From NCBI RefSeq assembly GCF_001646665.1, contig NZ_LWBU01000363.1, positions 143,786-207,785 of the forward strand: a stretch of 64,000 nt of DNA, read 5' to 3'. The notes under the pieces were generated by a model that was not told where the DNA came from, searched no databases, and saw only the letters and a program-made list of their open reading frames with translations. Source of the stretch: Streptomyces noursei (GTDB lineage: Bacteria > Actinomycetota > Actinomycetes > Streptomycetales > Streptomycetaceae). The position numbers and the translations under genes are program-made. Numbering within the stretch: the first letter of the stretch is position 1; the number at the start of each line of letters is the position of its first letter. Of the stretch, positions 1 to 9,737 are shown one piece after another.

Positions 1-500
1 ACGGCCCCACCCCGGGCCGTCCCCCGTCTGCGGGCCGGTGGGTGGCCTCGACCCTCGGGCCGTCGACCATCAGCGGGCCGGTGGGTGGGAGTACGGCTCG
101 TGCCAGCGCCTAAGCGGTCTCACGAACGGTGGCGGGATGTTCCCGGACTCGGCGCGGAGGGGCCGTGCAGGGTCGCCCCCGCAGCGGATTGGCGGCGAGT
201 GACGGTCACTGGACCGGCTGGGCGCCCCGCCAACCGCGAGGAGGTGAGCCCGGAGGGGCCCCGTACCCAGCCCACCGGCAAAAAGCCCCCCGGCCACACC
301 TCGCACGGGGAACCGCCCCGTACCCGGCCACCGGCAGCAATCCATCCGCGGCCACGCCCCGCACGGCGCACCGCCCCGCCCCCGGCCTGCGGGGCGCAGG
401 CGCGGGGCGGGAGACAGTGGGCCCGGGGCTGCGCGCCCCGGGCCCACCGGCGGAAAAGCGCCCCGGCCGCGCCCCGCACGGCGCCCGACCGGGGCGGGGG
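1..500. other. Non-coding GC-rich stretch downstream of meaB
   Basis: I see no convincing gene here. The open frames on both strands are Arg/Gly/Pro/Ala-rich, as expected of random very GC-rich DNA, and none has a convincing start. A 16-nt direct repeat, GCGGGCCGGTGGGTGG, occurs at 30-45 and 73-88. The part after 258 consists of three degenerate repeat copies, listed separately. The minus-strand meaB gene ends at 501, so this is its 3' flank. Confidence 0.5.
258..487. repeat. Three degenerate copies of a ~55-nt GC-rich repeat
   Basis: Copies lie at about 258-313, 315-372 and 439-487. Each runs from a CCACCGGC core through a short A-containing stretch to a CGGCC...CGCACGG end. The first two also share the leader GCCCCGTACCC. 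They directly abut the 3' end of meaB and resemble decaying intergenic tandem duplications. No transposase or coding function is apparent. Confidence 0.5.
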
Positions 501-1460
501 TCAGCGGCCCGTGAGGCCCGCGACCAGTTCGTCCGCGGCGGCGTACGGGTCCAGCTCGCCCGCCACGATCCGCTCCGACAGCGCGTCCAGGCGCCGGTCG
601 CCGTGGAGGTCGCCGATCCGCTCGCGCAGGGCGGTGACCGCGATGGTCTCCACCTCGTGCGCCGCCCGCGCACGGCGGCGCTCCGCGAGGACGCCCCGCT
701 CCTCCATCCACGCGCGGTGCTTCTCCAGCGCCTCGACCACCTCGTCGACGCCCTCGCCCCGCGCGGCGACGGTCTTCACGATCGGCGGCCGCCAGTCGCC
801 CGGGCCGCGCGACTCCCCGAGCCCGAGCATGTGGTTCAGCTCGCGCGCGGTCGCGTCGGCGCCGTCCCGGTCGGCCTTGTTGACGACGTACACGTCGCCG
901 ATCTCGAGGATGCCCGCCTTCGCCGCCTGGATGCCGTCGCCCATGCCGGGCGCGAGGAGCACCACGGAGGTGTCGGCCTGCGAGGCGATCTCCACCTCGG
1001 ACTGCCCGACGCCGACCGTCTCGACGAGCACCACGTCGCACCCGGCCGCGTCGAGCACCCGGATGGCCTGCGGGGCGGCCCACGCCAGGCCGCCCAGGTG
1101 GCCGCGGGTGGCCATCGAGCGGATGTAGACGCCCGGGTCGGAGGCGTGCTCCGACATCCGGACCCGGTCGCCCAGCAGCGCGCCGCCGCTGAACGGCGAC
1201 GACGGGTCGACGGCGAGCACGCCGACCCGCTTCCCGGCCCGCCGGTACGCGCTGACCAGCGCCGACGTCGACGTCGACTTGCCGACACCGGGCGAGCCGG
1301 TGAGGCCCACCACGTACGCACCGCCCGCCAGCGGGGCCAGCGCCGCCATCACCTCACGGAGCTGCGGGGACGCCCCCTCCACGAGCGAGATCAGCCGGGC
1401 TACGGCCCGGGGCCGGCCCTCCCGTGCCTGGGCGACCAGTGCGGGGACGTCCACCTTCAC
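501..1460 (-). CDS. meaB: Methylmalonyl-CoA mutase-associated GTPase MeaB
   Basis: This is a 319-residue G3E-family GTPase that gates delivery and protection of adenosylcobalamin in methylmalonyl-CoA mutase. The P-loop GSPGVGKS is at residues 55-62. It is followed by the family's AVDPSSPFSGGALLGDRVRM segment, the VETVGVGQSE switch and the NKAD guanine-specificity motif. Length is typical. The start is GTG at 1460, with AAGGAG about 9 nt upstream. It lies 28 nt downstream of the thiolase gene on the same strand and close to methylmalonyl-CoA epimerase, which fits a propionate/methylmalonyl-CoA cluster. Confidence 0.95.
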   Translation of the reverse strand: MKVDVPALVAQAREGRPRAVARLISLVEGASPQLREVMAALAPLAGGAYVVGLTGSPGVGKSTSTSALVSAYRRAGKRVGVLAVDPSSPFSGGALLGDRVRMSEHASDPGVYIRSMATRGHLGGLAWAAPQAIRVLDAAGCDVVLVETVGVGQSEVEIASQADTSVVLLAPGMGDGIQAAKAGILEIGDVYVVNKADRDGADATARELNHMLGLGESRGPGDWRPPIVKTVAARGEGVDEVVEALEKHRAWMEERGVLAERRRARAAHEVETIAVTALRERIGDLHGDRRLDALSERIVAGELDPYAAADELVAGLTGR

Positions 1461-1488
1461 GTACGTAGCTCCTTACTCGCAGCGAGGA

Positions 1489-2697
1489 TTACTTGCCGTT
1501 GCCCGGGACGCGGAGGATCAGCGCGTCGCCCTGACCGCCGCCGCCGCACAGCGCCGCCGCGCCGACGCCGCCGCCGCGCCGCTTGAGCTCCAGCGCCAGG
1601 TGGAGGACGACACGGGCGCCGGACATGCCGATCGGGTGCCCGAGCGCGATCGCGCCGCCGTTGACGTTCACCTTTTCCGGGGACACCCCGAGGTCCTTCA
1701 TTGACTGGACGGCGACGGCGGCGAACGCCTCGTTGATCTCGATGAGGTCGAGGTCGGCGACGTCCAGGCCCTCCTTCTTCAGGGCGTGCCGGATCGCGTT
1801 GGACGGCTGGGACTGGAGGGAGTTGTCCGGGCCGGCCACGTTGCCGTGGGCGCCGATCTCGGCGATCCAGTCGAGGCCCAGCTCCTGGGCCTTGGCCTTG
1901 CTCATCACCACGACGGCCGCCGCGCCGTCGGAGATCTGCGAGGAGGTGCCCGCGGTGATCGTGCCGTCCTTGGCGAAGGCGGGGCGCAGCTTGCCCAGGG
2001 ACTCGACGGTGGTCTCGGGCCGGATGCCCTCGTCCTTGCTGAAGACGACCGGCTCGCCCTTGCGCTGCGGGATCTCGACGGGCGTGATCTCCGCCTCGAA
2101 GAGGCCGTTCTTCTGCGCGGCGGCGGCCCGCTGGTGGGACAGGGCGGCGATCTCGTCCTGCGCCTCGCGGGCGATGCCCAGGCGCGTGTTGTGCTTCTCC
2201 GTGGACTCGCCCATGGCGATGTTCTCGAAGGAGTCGGTGAGGCCGTCGTACGCCATGGCGTCGATCATCTCGATCGCACCGTACTTGTAGCCCTCGCGGG
2301 ACTTGGGCAGCAGGTGCGGCGCGTTGGTCATGGACTCCTGGCCGCCGGCGACGACGACGTCGAACTCGCCGGCGCGGATCAGCTGGTCCGCGAGCGCGAT
2401 GGCGTCGAGGCCGGAGAGGCACACCTTGTTGATGGTGAGCGCGGGCACGTTCATCGGGATGCCGGCCTTGACGGCGGCCTGACGGGCGGGGATCTGGCCG
2501 GCGCCGGCCTGCAGCACCTGGCCCATGATCACGTACTGCACCTGGTCGCCGCCGATGCCGGCCCGGTCCAGCGCGGCCTTGATGGCGAAGCCGCCGAGGT
2601 CGGCGCCGGAGAAGGTCTTGAGCGAGCCGAGCAGGCGGCCCATGGGCGTGCGCGCGCCCGCGACGATGACTGAGGTGGTACCGGTCGTTCCAGACAT
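1489..2697 (-). CDS. Acetyl-CoA C-acetyltransferase (thiolase)
   Basis: A 402-residue thiolase catalysing reversible condensation of two acetyl-CoA to acetoacetyl-CoA. The acyl-accepting cysteine is C93 in NKVCLSG. The C-terminal part has the catalytic histidine in ALGHPIGMSG and the second active-site cysteine in CGGGGQGDA. The ATG at 2697 (MSGTTGTT) is chosen because it matches the family's N terminus; the frame stays open a further 38 codons upstream. It is followed on the same strand by meaB and is divergent from mce. The pair fits short-chain acyl-CoA metabolism (ethylmalonyl-CoA or butyrate routes). Confidence 0.93.
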   Translation of the reverse strand: MSGTTGTTSVIVAGARTPMGRLLGSLKTFSGADLGGFAIKAALDRAGIGGDQVQYVIMGQVLQAGAGQIPARQAAVKAGIPMNVPALTINKVCLSGLDAIALADQLIRAGEFDVVVAGGQESMTNAPHLLPKSREGYKYGAIEMIDAMAYDGLTDSFENIAMGESTEKHNTRLGIAREAQDEIAALSHQRAAAAQKNGLFEAEITPVEIPQRKGEPVVFSKDEGIRPETTVESLGKLRPAFAKDGTITAGTSSQISDGAAAVVVMSKAKAQELGLDWIAEIGAHGNVAGPDNSLQSQPSNAIRHALKKEGLDVADLDLIEINEAFAAVAVQSMKDLGVSPEKVNVNGGAIALGHPIGMSGARVVLHLALELKRRGGGVGAAALCGGGGQGDALILRVPGNGK

Positions 2698-2745
2698 GAG
2701 GCACGGCCCCTTGGATGTGGGAGTGAACGAGGGTTTACCGCCAAT

Positions 2746-2759
2746 GTACTGAGCGGTAC
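2746..2759. promoter_or_regulatory. Candidate operator, GTAC-N6-GTAC dyad
   Basis: The 14-mer GTACTGAGCGGTAC is an imperfect palindrome with 5 of 7 base pairs symmetric. It sits in the 137-nt divergent gap between the thiolase and mce starts. Its position suggests control of one or both genes by a dimeric repressor, for example a TetR-family fatty-acid regulator. The assignment is inferred from symmetry and location only. Confidence 0.3.
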
Positions 2760-2834
2760 GTGTCCTGGTCACCGGGCAGCCAGTGTGATGGCGCGCACGT
2801 TGCGTAACCACCTCCGGAGCGCTGCACTGGTGCC

Positions 2835-3275
2835 ATGCTGACGCGAATCGACCACATCGGGATCGCCTGTTTCGACCTCGACAAGACCGTTGAGTTCTAC
2901 CGTGCCACGTACGGCTTCGAGGTGTTCCACGAGGAGGTGAACGAGGAGCAGGGGGTCCGCGAGGCCATGCTCAAGATCAACGAGACGTCCGACGGGGGTG
3001 CCTCCTACCTCCAGCTGCTGGAGCCGACCCGTGAGGACTCCGCGGTGGGCAAGTGGCTCGCCAAGAACGGCGAGGGCGTGCACCACATCGCCTTCGGCAC
3101 GGCGGACGTCGACGGGGACGCCACCGCGATCCGTGAAAAGGGTGTGCGGGTTCTGTACGACGAGCCGCGCATCGGCTCCATGGGGTCCCGCATCACGTTC
3201 CTGCACCCCAAGGACTGTCACGGTGTCCTGACGGAACTGGTGACCTCGGCCGGGACGTCCTCGGTGGAGCACTGA
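2835..3275 (+). CDS. mce: Methylmalonyl-CoA epimerase
   Basis: A 146-residue vicinal-oxygen-chelate (VOC) protein converting (2S)- to (2R)-methylmalonyl-CoA, the isomer used by the mutase. Metal-ligand positions are visible: H7 in RIDHIGIA, the HH pair at 83-84 in GVHHIAFG, and an acidic residue in the C-terminal LTELVT segment. Length is normal for the family. ATG at 2835. It is divergent from the thiolase/meaB pair, and all three act in methylmalonyl- and acetoacetyl-CoA interconversion. Confidence 0.93.
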   Translation: MLTRIDHIGIACFDLDKTVEFYRATYGFEVFHEEVNEEQGVREAMLKINETSDGGASYLQLLEPTREDSAVGKWLAKNGEGVHHIAFGTADVDGDATAIREKGVRVLYDEPRIGSMGSRITFLHPKDCHGVLTELVTSAGTSSVEH

Positions 3276-3450
3276 CCTCCGGATTCCTGGCCCGGTAGAG
3301 TGGGCGGCTCCGGGCCGGGGCCGGATCGGGGCCGTGCCGCGGCGTCGTGGTCGAGCCATTCGATCTGACACCATTCCCCGGGGGGCCGTTCGCCGGCGAA
3401 CGGTGCTCGTACCAAGAGAGTTGCGACCAGGGGACGGATGGGACCGCGCA

Positions 3451-6400
3451 GTGCGGGGCTACGAACGCCAGGAGAGCCACCGGGCTGACGACCACCTTTC
3501 GCGGTTCGAGGCCGAGATGGACCGGCTGAAGACCGAGCGGGAGAAGGCCGTCCAGCACGCCGAGGACCTCGGTTACCAGGTCGAGGTGTTGCGCGCCAAG
3601 CTCCACGAGGCGCGCCGCACCATCGCGTCCCGACCGGCGTACGACAACGCCGACATCGGCTACCAGGCCGAGCAGTTGCTGCGGAACGCCCAGATCCAGG
3701 CCGACCAGCTGCGCTCGGACGCCGAGCGCGAGCTGCGCGAGGCCCGGGCCCAGACGCAGCGGATACTGCAGGAGCACGCCGAGCACCAGGCCCGGCTCCA
3801 GGCGGAGTTGCACGCCGAGGCGGTGCAGCGCCGGCAGCGGCTCGACCAGGAGCTGTCGGAGCGCCGCCAGACCGTCGAGGCGCACGTCAACGAGAACGTG
3901 GCGTGGGCGGAGCAGCTGCGCGCCCGTACGGAGGCGCAGGCCCGCCGCCTGATGGAGGAGTCCCGGGCGGAGGCCGAGCAGGCGCTCGCCGCGGCCCGCG
4001 CGGAGGCCACCCGGATCGCCGAGGAGGCCCGCCGGCGCCTGGGCGCCGAGACGGAGACGGCCCGCGCGGAGGCCGAGGCGATCCTGCTGCGCGCCCGGAA
4101 GGACGCCGAGCGGCTGCTGAACGCCGCGTCCACCCAGGCCCAGGAGGCCACCAGCCACGCCGAGCAGCTGCGCAGCGCCACGAACGCCGAGTCGGACCAG
4201 GCGCGCCAGCAGGCCGCGGAGCTCGCCCGGGCCGCCGAGCAGCGGATGGCCGAGGCCGAGGAGCGGCTGCGCGAGGCCCGCGCGGAGGCCGACAAGGTCG
4301 TCGCGGAGGCCCGTGAGTCGGCGGCCAAGCGGCTGTCGACCGCCGAATCGGAGACCGAGCAGCGCACCCGTACGGCCAAGGCGGAGATCGCCCGGCTGGT
4401 GGCGGAGGCGACGAAGGAGTCCGAGGCGCTGAAGGCGGAGGCCGAGCAGGCGCTCGCCGACGCCCGCGCGGTGGCGGAGAAGCTGGTCGCCGAGGCGTCC
4501 GAGAAGGCCCGCACGGCGGCGGCCGAGGACAGCGCCGCCCAGCTCGCCAAGGCTGCCCGCACCGCCGAGGAGGTCCTGTCCAAGGCGTCGGACGACGCGC
4601 AGGAGACCACCCGCAAGGCGTCCGAGGAGGCCGAGCGGATCCGCCGCGAGGCGGAGGCGGAGGCGGACCGGCTGCGGGCCCAGGCGCACGACACGGCCGA
4701 GCAGCTCAAGGGCGCCGCGAAGGACGACACCAAGGAGTACCGCGCCAAGACGGTCGAGCTCCAGGAGGAGGCGCGCCGGCTGCGCGGCGAGGCCGAGCAG
4801 CTGCGGGCGGAGGCCATCGCCGAGGGCGAGCGGATCCGCGGCGAGGCGCGGCGCGAGGCGGTCCAGCAGATCGAGGAGGCGGCCAAGACCGCCGAGGAGC
4901 TGCTGACCAAGGCGAAGTCGGACGCCGACGAGCTGCGGACGTCCGCGACGGCCGAGAGCGAGCGGGTCCGCACCGAGGCGATCGAGCGGGCGACGGCCCT
5001 GCGCCGGCAGGCCGAGGAGACGCTGGAGCGCACCCGGGGCGAGGCCGAGCAGCTGCGCACCGACGCCGAGGAGCAGGCCGAGTCGGTGCGGGCCGCGGCG
5101 GAGCAGGCTGCCGCGGCGCTGCGCGAGGAGACCGAGCGGGGCATCGCCGCCCGGCAGGCGGAGGCCGCCGAGGAGCTGGCCCGGCTGCATGCGGAGGCGG
5201 AGACCCGGCTCACGGCCGCCGAGCAGGCGCTCGCCGACGCGCGGGCCGAGGGCGAGCGGATCCGCCGCGAGGCCGCCGAGGAGACGGAGCGGCAGCGCGG
5301 CGAGGCCGCCGAGCGCATCCGTACGCTCCAGGGGCAGGCCGAGCAGGAGGCCGAGCGGCTGCGCACCGAGGCCGCGGCCGACGCGTCGGCGGCCCGTGCG
5401 GAGGCGGAGAACGCGGCGGTACGGCTGCGTTCCGAGGCCGCCGCCGAGGCGGAGCGGCTGAAGTCGGAGGCGCAGGAGTCGGCCGACCGGGTGCGTGCCG
5501 AGGCGCAGGCCGCGGCCGAGCGGGTCACCGCGGAGGCCGCCGAGGAGCTGGCCGCGGCCCGCGAGGAGGCCAACCGTCGCCGCCGCGAGGCGGAGGAGAC
5601 GCTGGGTTCCGCGCGCACGGAGGCGGACCAGGAGCGGGAGCGGGCCCGCGAGCAGAGCGAGGAGCTGCTGGCGTCGGCGCGCAAGCGCGTCGAGGAGGCG
5701 CAGACCGAGGCGCAGCGGCTGGTCGAGGAGGCGGACCGGCGGGCGACCGAGATGGTGTCGGCCGCCGAGCAGACCGCGCAGCAGGTGCGGGACGCGGTCG
5801 CGGGGCTGCACGAGCAGGCCGAGGAGGAGATCGCCGGGCTGCGGTCGGCGGCCGAGCACGTGGCGGAGCGGACGCGCGGCGAGGCGCAGGAGGAGGCGGA
5901 CCGGGTCCGTTCCGACGCGTACGCGGAGCGGGAGCGGGCCGCGGAGGACGCGGGCCGGGTGCGACAGCGCGCCCAGGAGGAGGCGGAGGCCGCCAAGGCG
6001 CTCGCGGAGCGCACCATGGCCGACGCGATCTCGGAGTCGGAGCGGCTGAAGCAGGACACGGCCGAGTACGCGCAGCGGATGCGGACGGAGGCGTCGGACT
6101 CGCTCGCATCGGCGGAGCAGGACGCCGCGCGTACCCGTGCGGAGGCCCGCGAGGACGCCAACCGCATCCGGTCGGAGGCGGCGGCGCAGGCGGACCGGCT
6201 GGTCGGCGAGGCGACGGCCGAGGCCGAGCGGATGACGGCCGAGGCGTCCGAGCTGCTGGCCATGGCGGAGCAGGACGCGGCGCGGCTGCTGGGCGAGGCC
6301 GAGCAGGTCAAGGCGGAGGGCGAGGCGCAGGCCGAGGAGCTGCGGGCGGCTGCCCGGGCGGACGGCGAGCGGGTCCTCGACGAGGCGCGGAAGGCCGCCG

Positions 6401-7536
6401 ACAAGCGGCGGGCGGACGCGGCCGAGCAGGCGGACCAGCTGGTCGGCGAGGCGACGGGCGAGGCCGAGCGGATCGGCGCCGAGACCGCGGAGCGGGTGGA
6501 GCGCCTGGTCGCGGAGGCGACGGCGGAGGCGGAGCGGCTGCGGGCCGAGTCGGAGGCGGAGGCCGAGCGCGTACGGGCCGAGGCGACGGACGAGGCGGAG
6601 CGGCTGCGGGCGGAGGCGGCCGAGGCGGTCGGTTCGGCGCAGCAGGCGGCGGAGCGCATCCGTACCGAGGCGGAGCGGCTGCGGGCCGAGTCGGAGGCGG
6701 CGGCCGAGGAGCTGCGGGCCGAGGCGCGGGCCGAGGCGGACCGGGTGGTCGACGAGGCGCGCGAGGCGGCGGCCAAGCGGCGGGCGGACGCGGCCGAGCA
6801 GGCCGACCAGTTGGTGGCGAAGGCGCAGGAGGAGGCGCTGCGGGCGACCGCGGAGGCCGAGTCGCAGGCCGACACCATGGTGGGCGCGGCCCGCAAGGAG
6901 GCGGAGCGGATCGTCTCGGAGGCGACCGTCGAGGGCAACGCGCTGGTGGAGAAGGCCCGTACGGACGCCGATGAGCTGCTGGTCGGGGCGCGTGGTGACG
7001 CGACGGCCATAAGGGAGCGGACGGAGGAGCTCCGCCGGCGTACGGAGGCGGAGATCGAGGAGCTGCACGAGCGGGCCCGCCGGGAGAGCGCCGAGCAGAT
7101 GAAGTCGGCGGGCGAGCGGGTGGACAAGCTGGTGAAGGCGGCCACCGAGCAGCGGGCCGAGGCGGAGGCGAAGGCGAAGGAGCTGCTGGCCGACGCGAAT
7201 TCGGAGGCGAGCAAGGTCCGGATCTCGGCGGTGAAGAAGGCGGAGGGGCTGCTCAAGGAGGCGGAGCAGAAGAAGGCGACGCTCACGCGCGAGGCGGAGA
7301 AGATCAAGGCGGACGCGGAGCGCGAGGCCGAGAAGATGATCTCCGAGGGCAAGCGGGAGTTGGAGGTTCTGGTGCGCCGTCGCGAGGACATCCAGGCCGA
7401 GATCTCCCGTGTCCAGGACGTACTGGAGGCGTTGGAATCTTTCGAGGCGCCATCGGGGGGTACGAAGGACGGCGGGGTGAAGGCCACCGCGGCGGCGGGG
7501 GTTACCCGTTCGAGTGGCAAGTCAACCGACGAGTAA
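3451..7536 (+). CDS. scy: Scy, polarised-growth coiled-coil scaffold protein
   Basis: A protein of about 1361 residues that is almost entirely Ala/Glu/Arg-rich helix with heptad and longer (hendecad-like) periodicity. The N terminus reads RGYERQESHRADDHLSRF, which I recognise as Scy, the Streptomyces cytoskeletal element that organises DivIVA and FilP at hyphal tips. The start is taken as GTG 3451 because it gives the family N terminus. The same frame is open upstream to 3334 but is Arg-rich and unlikely to be coding. filP follows 115 nt downstream. The repetitive codons make the opposite strand open for more than 1200 codons, a composition artefact. Some older annotations call such proteins cellulose-binding. 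Confidence 0.9.
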   Translation: MRGYERQESHRADDHLSRFEAEMDRLKTEREKAVQHAEDLGYQVEVLRAKLHEARRTIASRPAYDNADIGYQAEQLLRNAQIQADQLRSDAERELREARAQTQRILQEHAEHQARLQAELHAEAVQRRQRLDQELSERRQTVEAHVNENVAWAEQLRARTEAQARRLMEESRAEAEQALAAARAEATRIAEEARRRLGAETETARAEAEAILLRARKDAERLLNAASTQAQEATSHAEQLRSATNAESDQARQQAAELARAAEQRMAEAEERLREARAEADKVVAEARESAAKRLSTAESETEQRTRTAKAEIARLVAEATKESEALKAEAEQALADARAVAEKLVAEASEKARTAAAEDSAAQLAKAARTAEEVLSKASDDAQETTRKASEEAERIRREAEAEADRLRAQAHDTAEQLKGAAKDDTKEYRAKTVELQEEARRLRGEAEQLRAEAIAEGERIRGEARREAVQQIEEAAKTAEELLTKAKSDADELRTSATAESERVRTEAIERATALRRQAEETLERTRGEAEQLRTDAEEQAESVRAAAEQAAAALREETERGIAARQAEAAEELARLHAEAETRLTAAEQALADARAEGERIRREAAEETERQRGEAAERIRTLQGQAEQEAERLRTEAAADASAARAEAENAAVRLRSEAAAEAERLKSEAQESADRVRAEAQAAAERVTAEAAEELAAAREEANRRRREAEETLGSARTEADQERERAREQSEELLASARKRVEEAQTEAQRLVEEADRRATEMVSAAEQTAQQVRDAVAGLHEQAEEEIAGLRSAAEHVAERTRGEAQEEADRVRSDAYAERERAAEDAGRVRQRAQEEAEAAKALAERTMADAISESERLKQDTAEYAQRMRTEASDSLASAEQDAARTRAEAREDANRIRSEAAAQADRLVGEATAEAERMTAEASELLAMAEQDAARLLGEAEQVKAEGEAQAEELRAAARADGERVLDEARKAADKRRADAAEQADQLVGEATGEAERIGAETAERVERLVAEATAEAERLRAESEAEAERVRAEATDEAERLRAEAAEAVGSAQQAAERIRTEAERLRAESEAAAEELRAEARAEADRVVDEAREAAAKRRADAAEQADQLVAKAQEEALRATAEAESQADTMVGAARKEAERIVSEATVEGNALVEKARTDADELLVGARGDATAIRERTEELRRRTEAEIEELHERARRESAEQMKSAGERVDKLVKAATEQRAEAEAKAKELLADANSEASKVRISAVKKAEGLLKEAEQKKATLTREAEKIKADAEREAEKMISEGKRELEVLVRRREDIQAEISRVQDVLEALESFEAPSGGTKDGGVKATAAAGVTRSSGKSTDE

Positions 7537-7651
7537 GCCACTCAAAAGGCTGGACATTCTCCAGTTTGAACGGGCATCCGCTCGAAGACACGCCGTGTGG
7601 ACCCCTAGGATTCCCCCTAACACCTCACCGGTCTCATTCGACAGGAACCCC

Positions 7652-8590
7652 ATGAGCGACACTTCCTCCCCCTTCGGCTTCGAGCTCGTGCGGCGTGGTT
7701 ACGACCGCGGTCAGGTGGATGACCGCATTACCAAGCTCGTCGCCGACCGAGACAGTGCTCTGGCCCGAATCACCTCTCTGGAAAAGCGCATCGAGGAGCT
7801 CCACCTCGAGACGCAGAACGCCCAGGCCCAGGTCAGCGACGCCGAGCCGTCGTACGCCGGTCTCGGTGCCCGCGTCGAGAAGATCCTCCGTCTCGCCGAG
7901 GAGGAGGCGAAGGACCTGCGCGAGGAGGCCCGTCGCGCCGCCGAGCAGCACCGCGAGCTGGCCGAGTCGGCCGCGCAGCAGGTGCGCAACGACGCCGAGT
8001 CGTTCGCGGCGGAGCGGAAGGCGAAGGCCGAGGACGAGGGCGTCCGGATCGTCGAGAAGGCCCAGGGCGAGGCGAACTCGCTGCGCGCCGAGGCGCAGAA
8101 GGACGCGCAGTCGAAGCGTGAGGAGGCGGACGCGCTCTTCGAGGAGACCCGCGCGAAGGCCGCGCAGGCGGCCGCCGACTTCGAGACGAACCTCGCCAAG
8201 CGGCGGGAGCAGTCGGAGCGGGACCTGGCGTCGCGCCAGGCGAAGGCGGAGAAGCGTCTCGCCGAGATCGAGCACCGGGCGGAGCAGCTGCGCCTGGAGG
8301 CGGAGAAGCTGCGTACGGACGCGGAGCGCCGGGCCCGTCAGACGGTGGAGACGGCGCAGCGTCAGGCCGAGGACATCGTGGCGGACGCCAACGCCAAGGC
8401 GGATCGTATCCGCAGCGAATCGGAGCGCGAGCTGGCGGCGCTGACGAACCGTCGCGACTCGATCAACGCCCAGCTGACGAACGTCCGCGAGATGCTGGCG
8501 ACCCTCACGGGCGCGGCGGTGGCCGCGGCCGGTTCGCCGGCGGACGACGAGCCGGTCTCCCGCGGCGTCCCGGCGCAGCAGACCCGCTAG
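7652..8590 (+). CDS. filP: FilP, intermediate-filament-like cytoskeletal protein
   Basis: A 312-residue coiled-coil protein. The N terminus FGFELVRRGYDRGQVDDRI resembles the membrane-proximal motif of DivIVA-type proteins. From about residue 30 to 285 it is an Ala/Glu/Arg-rich coiled coil, followed by a short Gly/Ala/Pro tail. FilP forms filaments behind the hyphal tip and gives the cell rigidity. The ATG at 7652 follows ACAGGAA and gives the family N terminus; an in-frame start at 7514 lies 46 codons further up inside the scy 3' end and is rejected. Order scy-filP is as known in Streptomyces. Confidence 0.9.
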   Translation: MSDTSSPFGFELVRRGYDRGQVDDRITKLVADRDSALARITSLEKRIEELHLETQNAQAQVSDAEPSYAGLGARVEKILRLAEEEAKDLREEARRAAEQHRELAESAAQQVRNDAESFAAERKAKAEDEGVRIVEKAQGEANSLRAEAQKDAQSKREEADALFEETRAKAAQAAADFETNLAKRREQSERDLASRQAKAEKRLAEIEHRAEQLRLEAEKLRTDAERRARQTVETAQRQAEDIVADANAKADRIRSESERELAALTNRRDSINAQLTNVREMLATLTGAAVAAAGSPADDEPVSRGVPAQQTR

Positions 8591-8799
8591 TCGGAGTTCC
8601 GGCCGGCTCCACGGCCGTGTCCGAGGGCCCTGTGGGACCCATGACGTGTACGCCCCGAGGGGCGGGCGCGCGTGGGCCTCGCAGGGCCCTTCGCGTACGC
8701 CGGGCGCCGCGGGAGGCGCCTCCGCGCCTGGCCGTCCCCGGGAGGGCCGGCCGTGTCGTTCCGGTGGCGGCCCGGTCGGGGCGCCCGTAGCGTGGACGG

Positions 8800-9735
8800 G
8801 TGATCGAGCTCCAGGGTCTGACGAAACGTTTCGGTTCGAAGACGGCGGTCGACGATCTCTCCTTCCAGGTCCGCCCCGGCGTGGTGACGGGCTTCCTCGG
8901 CCCCAACGGTGCGGGCAAGTCGACGACCATGCGGATGGCGCTGGGCCTCGACCACCCGACCAGCGGCTCGGTCCGGATCGACGGCCGGCACTACCGGGAG
9001 CTCGACGAGCCGCTGAAGTACATCGGGGCGCTGCTGGAGGCGCGGGGGCTGCACGGCGGGCGCACCGCGTACAACAACCTGCTGTGCCTGGCCCAGTCCA
9101 ACCGCATTCCGGAGAGCCGGGTCACCGAGGTGCTGGAGCTCGTGGGGCTGTCGGCCGTCACGAGGAAGAAACCGAAAGGTTTTTCGATGGGTATGGGGCA
9201 GCGGCTGGGAATCGCCGCCGCGCTCCTGGGTAATCCGCAGATCCTGATGTTCGACGAGCCCGTCAATGGTCTGGACCCCGAAGGAATTCACTGGATCCGC
9301 AATCTGATGAAGACGCTGGCGGCCGAAGGACGGACGATCTTCGTTTCCAGTCATCTGATGAGCGAAATGGCGCTCACGGCCGACCACTTGATCGTCATCG
9401 GACAGGGCAGGCTTCTGGCGGACACGTCGATGGCGGATTTCATCCACCGCAACTCCCGCAGTTATGTACGGCTGCGCTCCCCGCAGCGGGAGCGGCTGCT
9501 GGACGCGCTGCACGGCGCCGGCCTGACCGCGGTCGAGGCGGGGGACGGCACGCTGGAGGTCGACGGCGCGACGGCCGAGCAGGTCGGCGACCTGGCGGCC
9601 CGCCACGGCATCACCCTGCACGAGCTGAGCGCCCAGCGGGCCTCGCTGGAGGAGGCGTTCATGCGGATGACGGCGGCGACGGTGGAGTACCACGCGCACT
9701 CCGCCACCGTGCCCCAGTGGTCGAAGGAGGTCTGA
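8800..9735 (+). CDS. ABC transporter ATP-binding protein
   Basis: A 311-residue ATPase of the CcmA/NatA type. Walker A GPNGAGKS is at residues 34-41, the signature is the variant SMGMGQR, and Walker B with the D-loop is LMFDEPVNGLDP. A C-terminal domain of about 90 residues follows. The start is GTG 8800. The downstream permease begins 2 nt after the stop, with the ribosome site AAGGAGG inside the ATPase 3' end, so the two form one transport unit. Substrate is unknown. The whole pair is paralogous to the pair at 10676-12684. Confidence 0.88.
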   Translation: MIELQGLTKRFGSKTAVDDLSFQVRPGVVTGFLGPNGAGKSTTMRMALGLDHPTSGSVRIDGRHYRELDEPLKYIGALLEARGLHGGRTAYNNLLCLAQSNRIPESRVTEVLELVGLSAVTRKKPKGFSMGMGQRLGIAAALLGNPQILMFDEPVNGLDPEGIHWIRNLMKTLAAEGRTIFVSSHLMSEMALTADHLIVIGQGRLLADTSMADFIHRNSRSYVRLRSPQRERLLDALHGAGLTAVEAGDGTLEVDGATAEQVGDLAARHGITLHELSAQRASLEEAFMRMTAATVEYHAHSATVPQWSKEV

Positions 9736-9737
9736 CG

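Noticed and set aside
3193..7541. Two minus-strand open frames of about 1290 codons opposite scy
   Set aside because: They arise from the repetitive GAG/GCC/CGC codons of scy read in reverse. They consist of Arg/Leu/Gly or Ala/Ser runs with no domain, and their ends depend on scy repeat boundaries.
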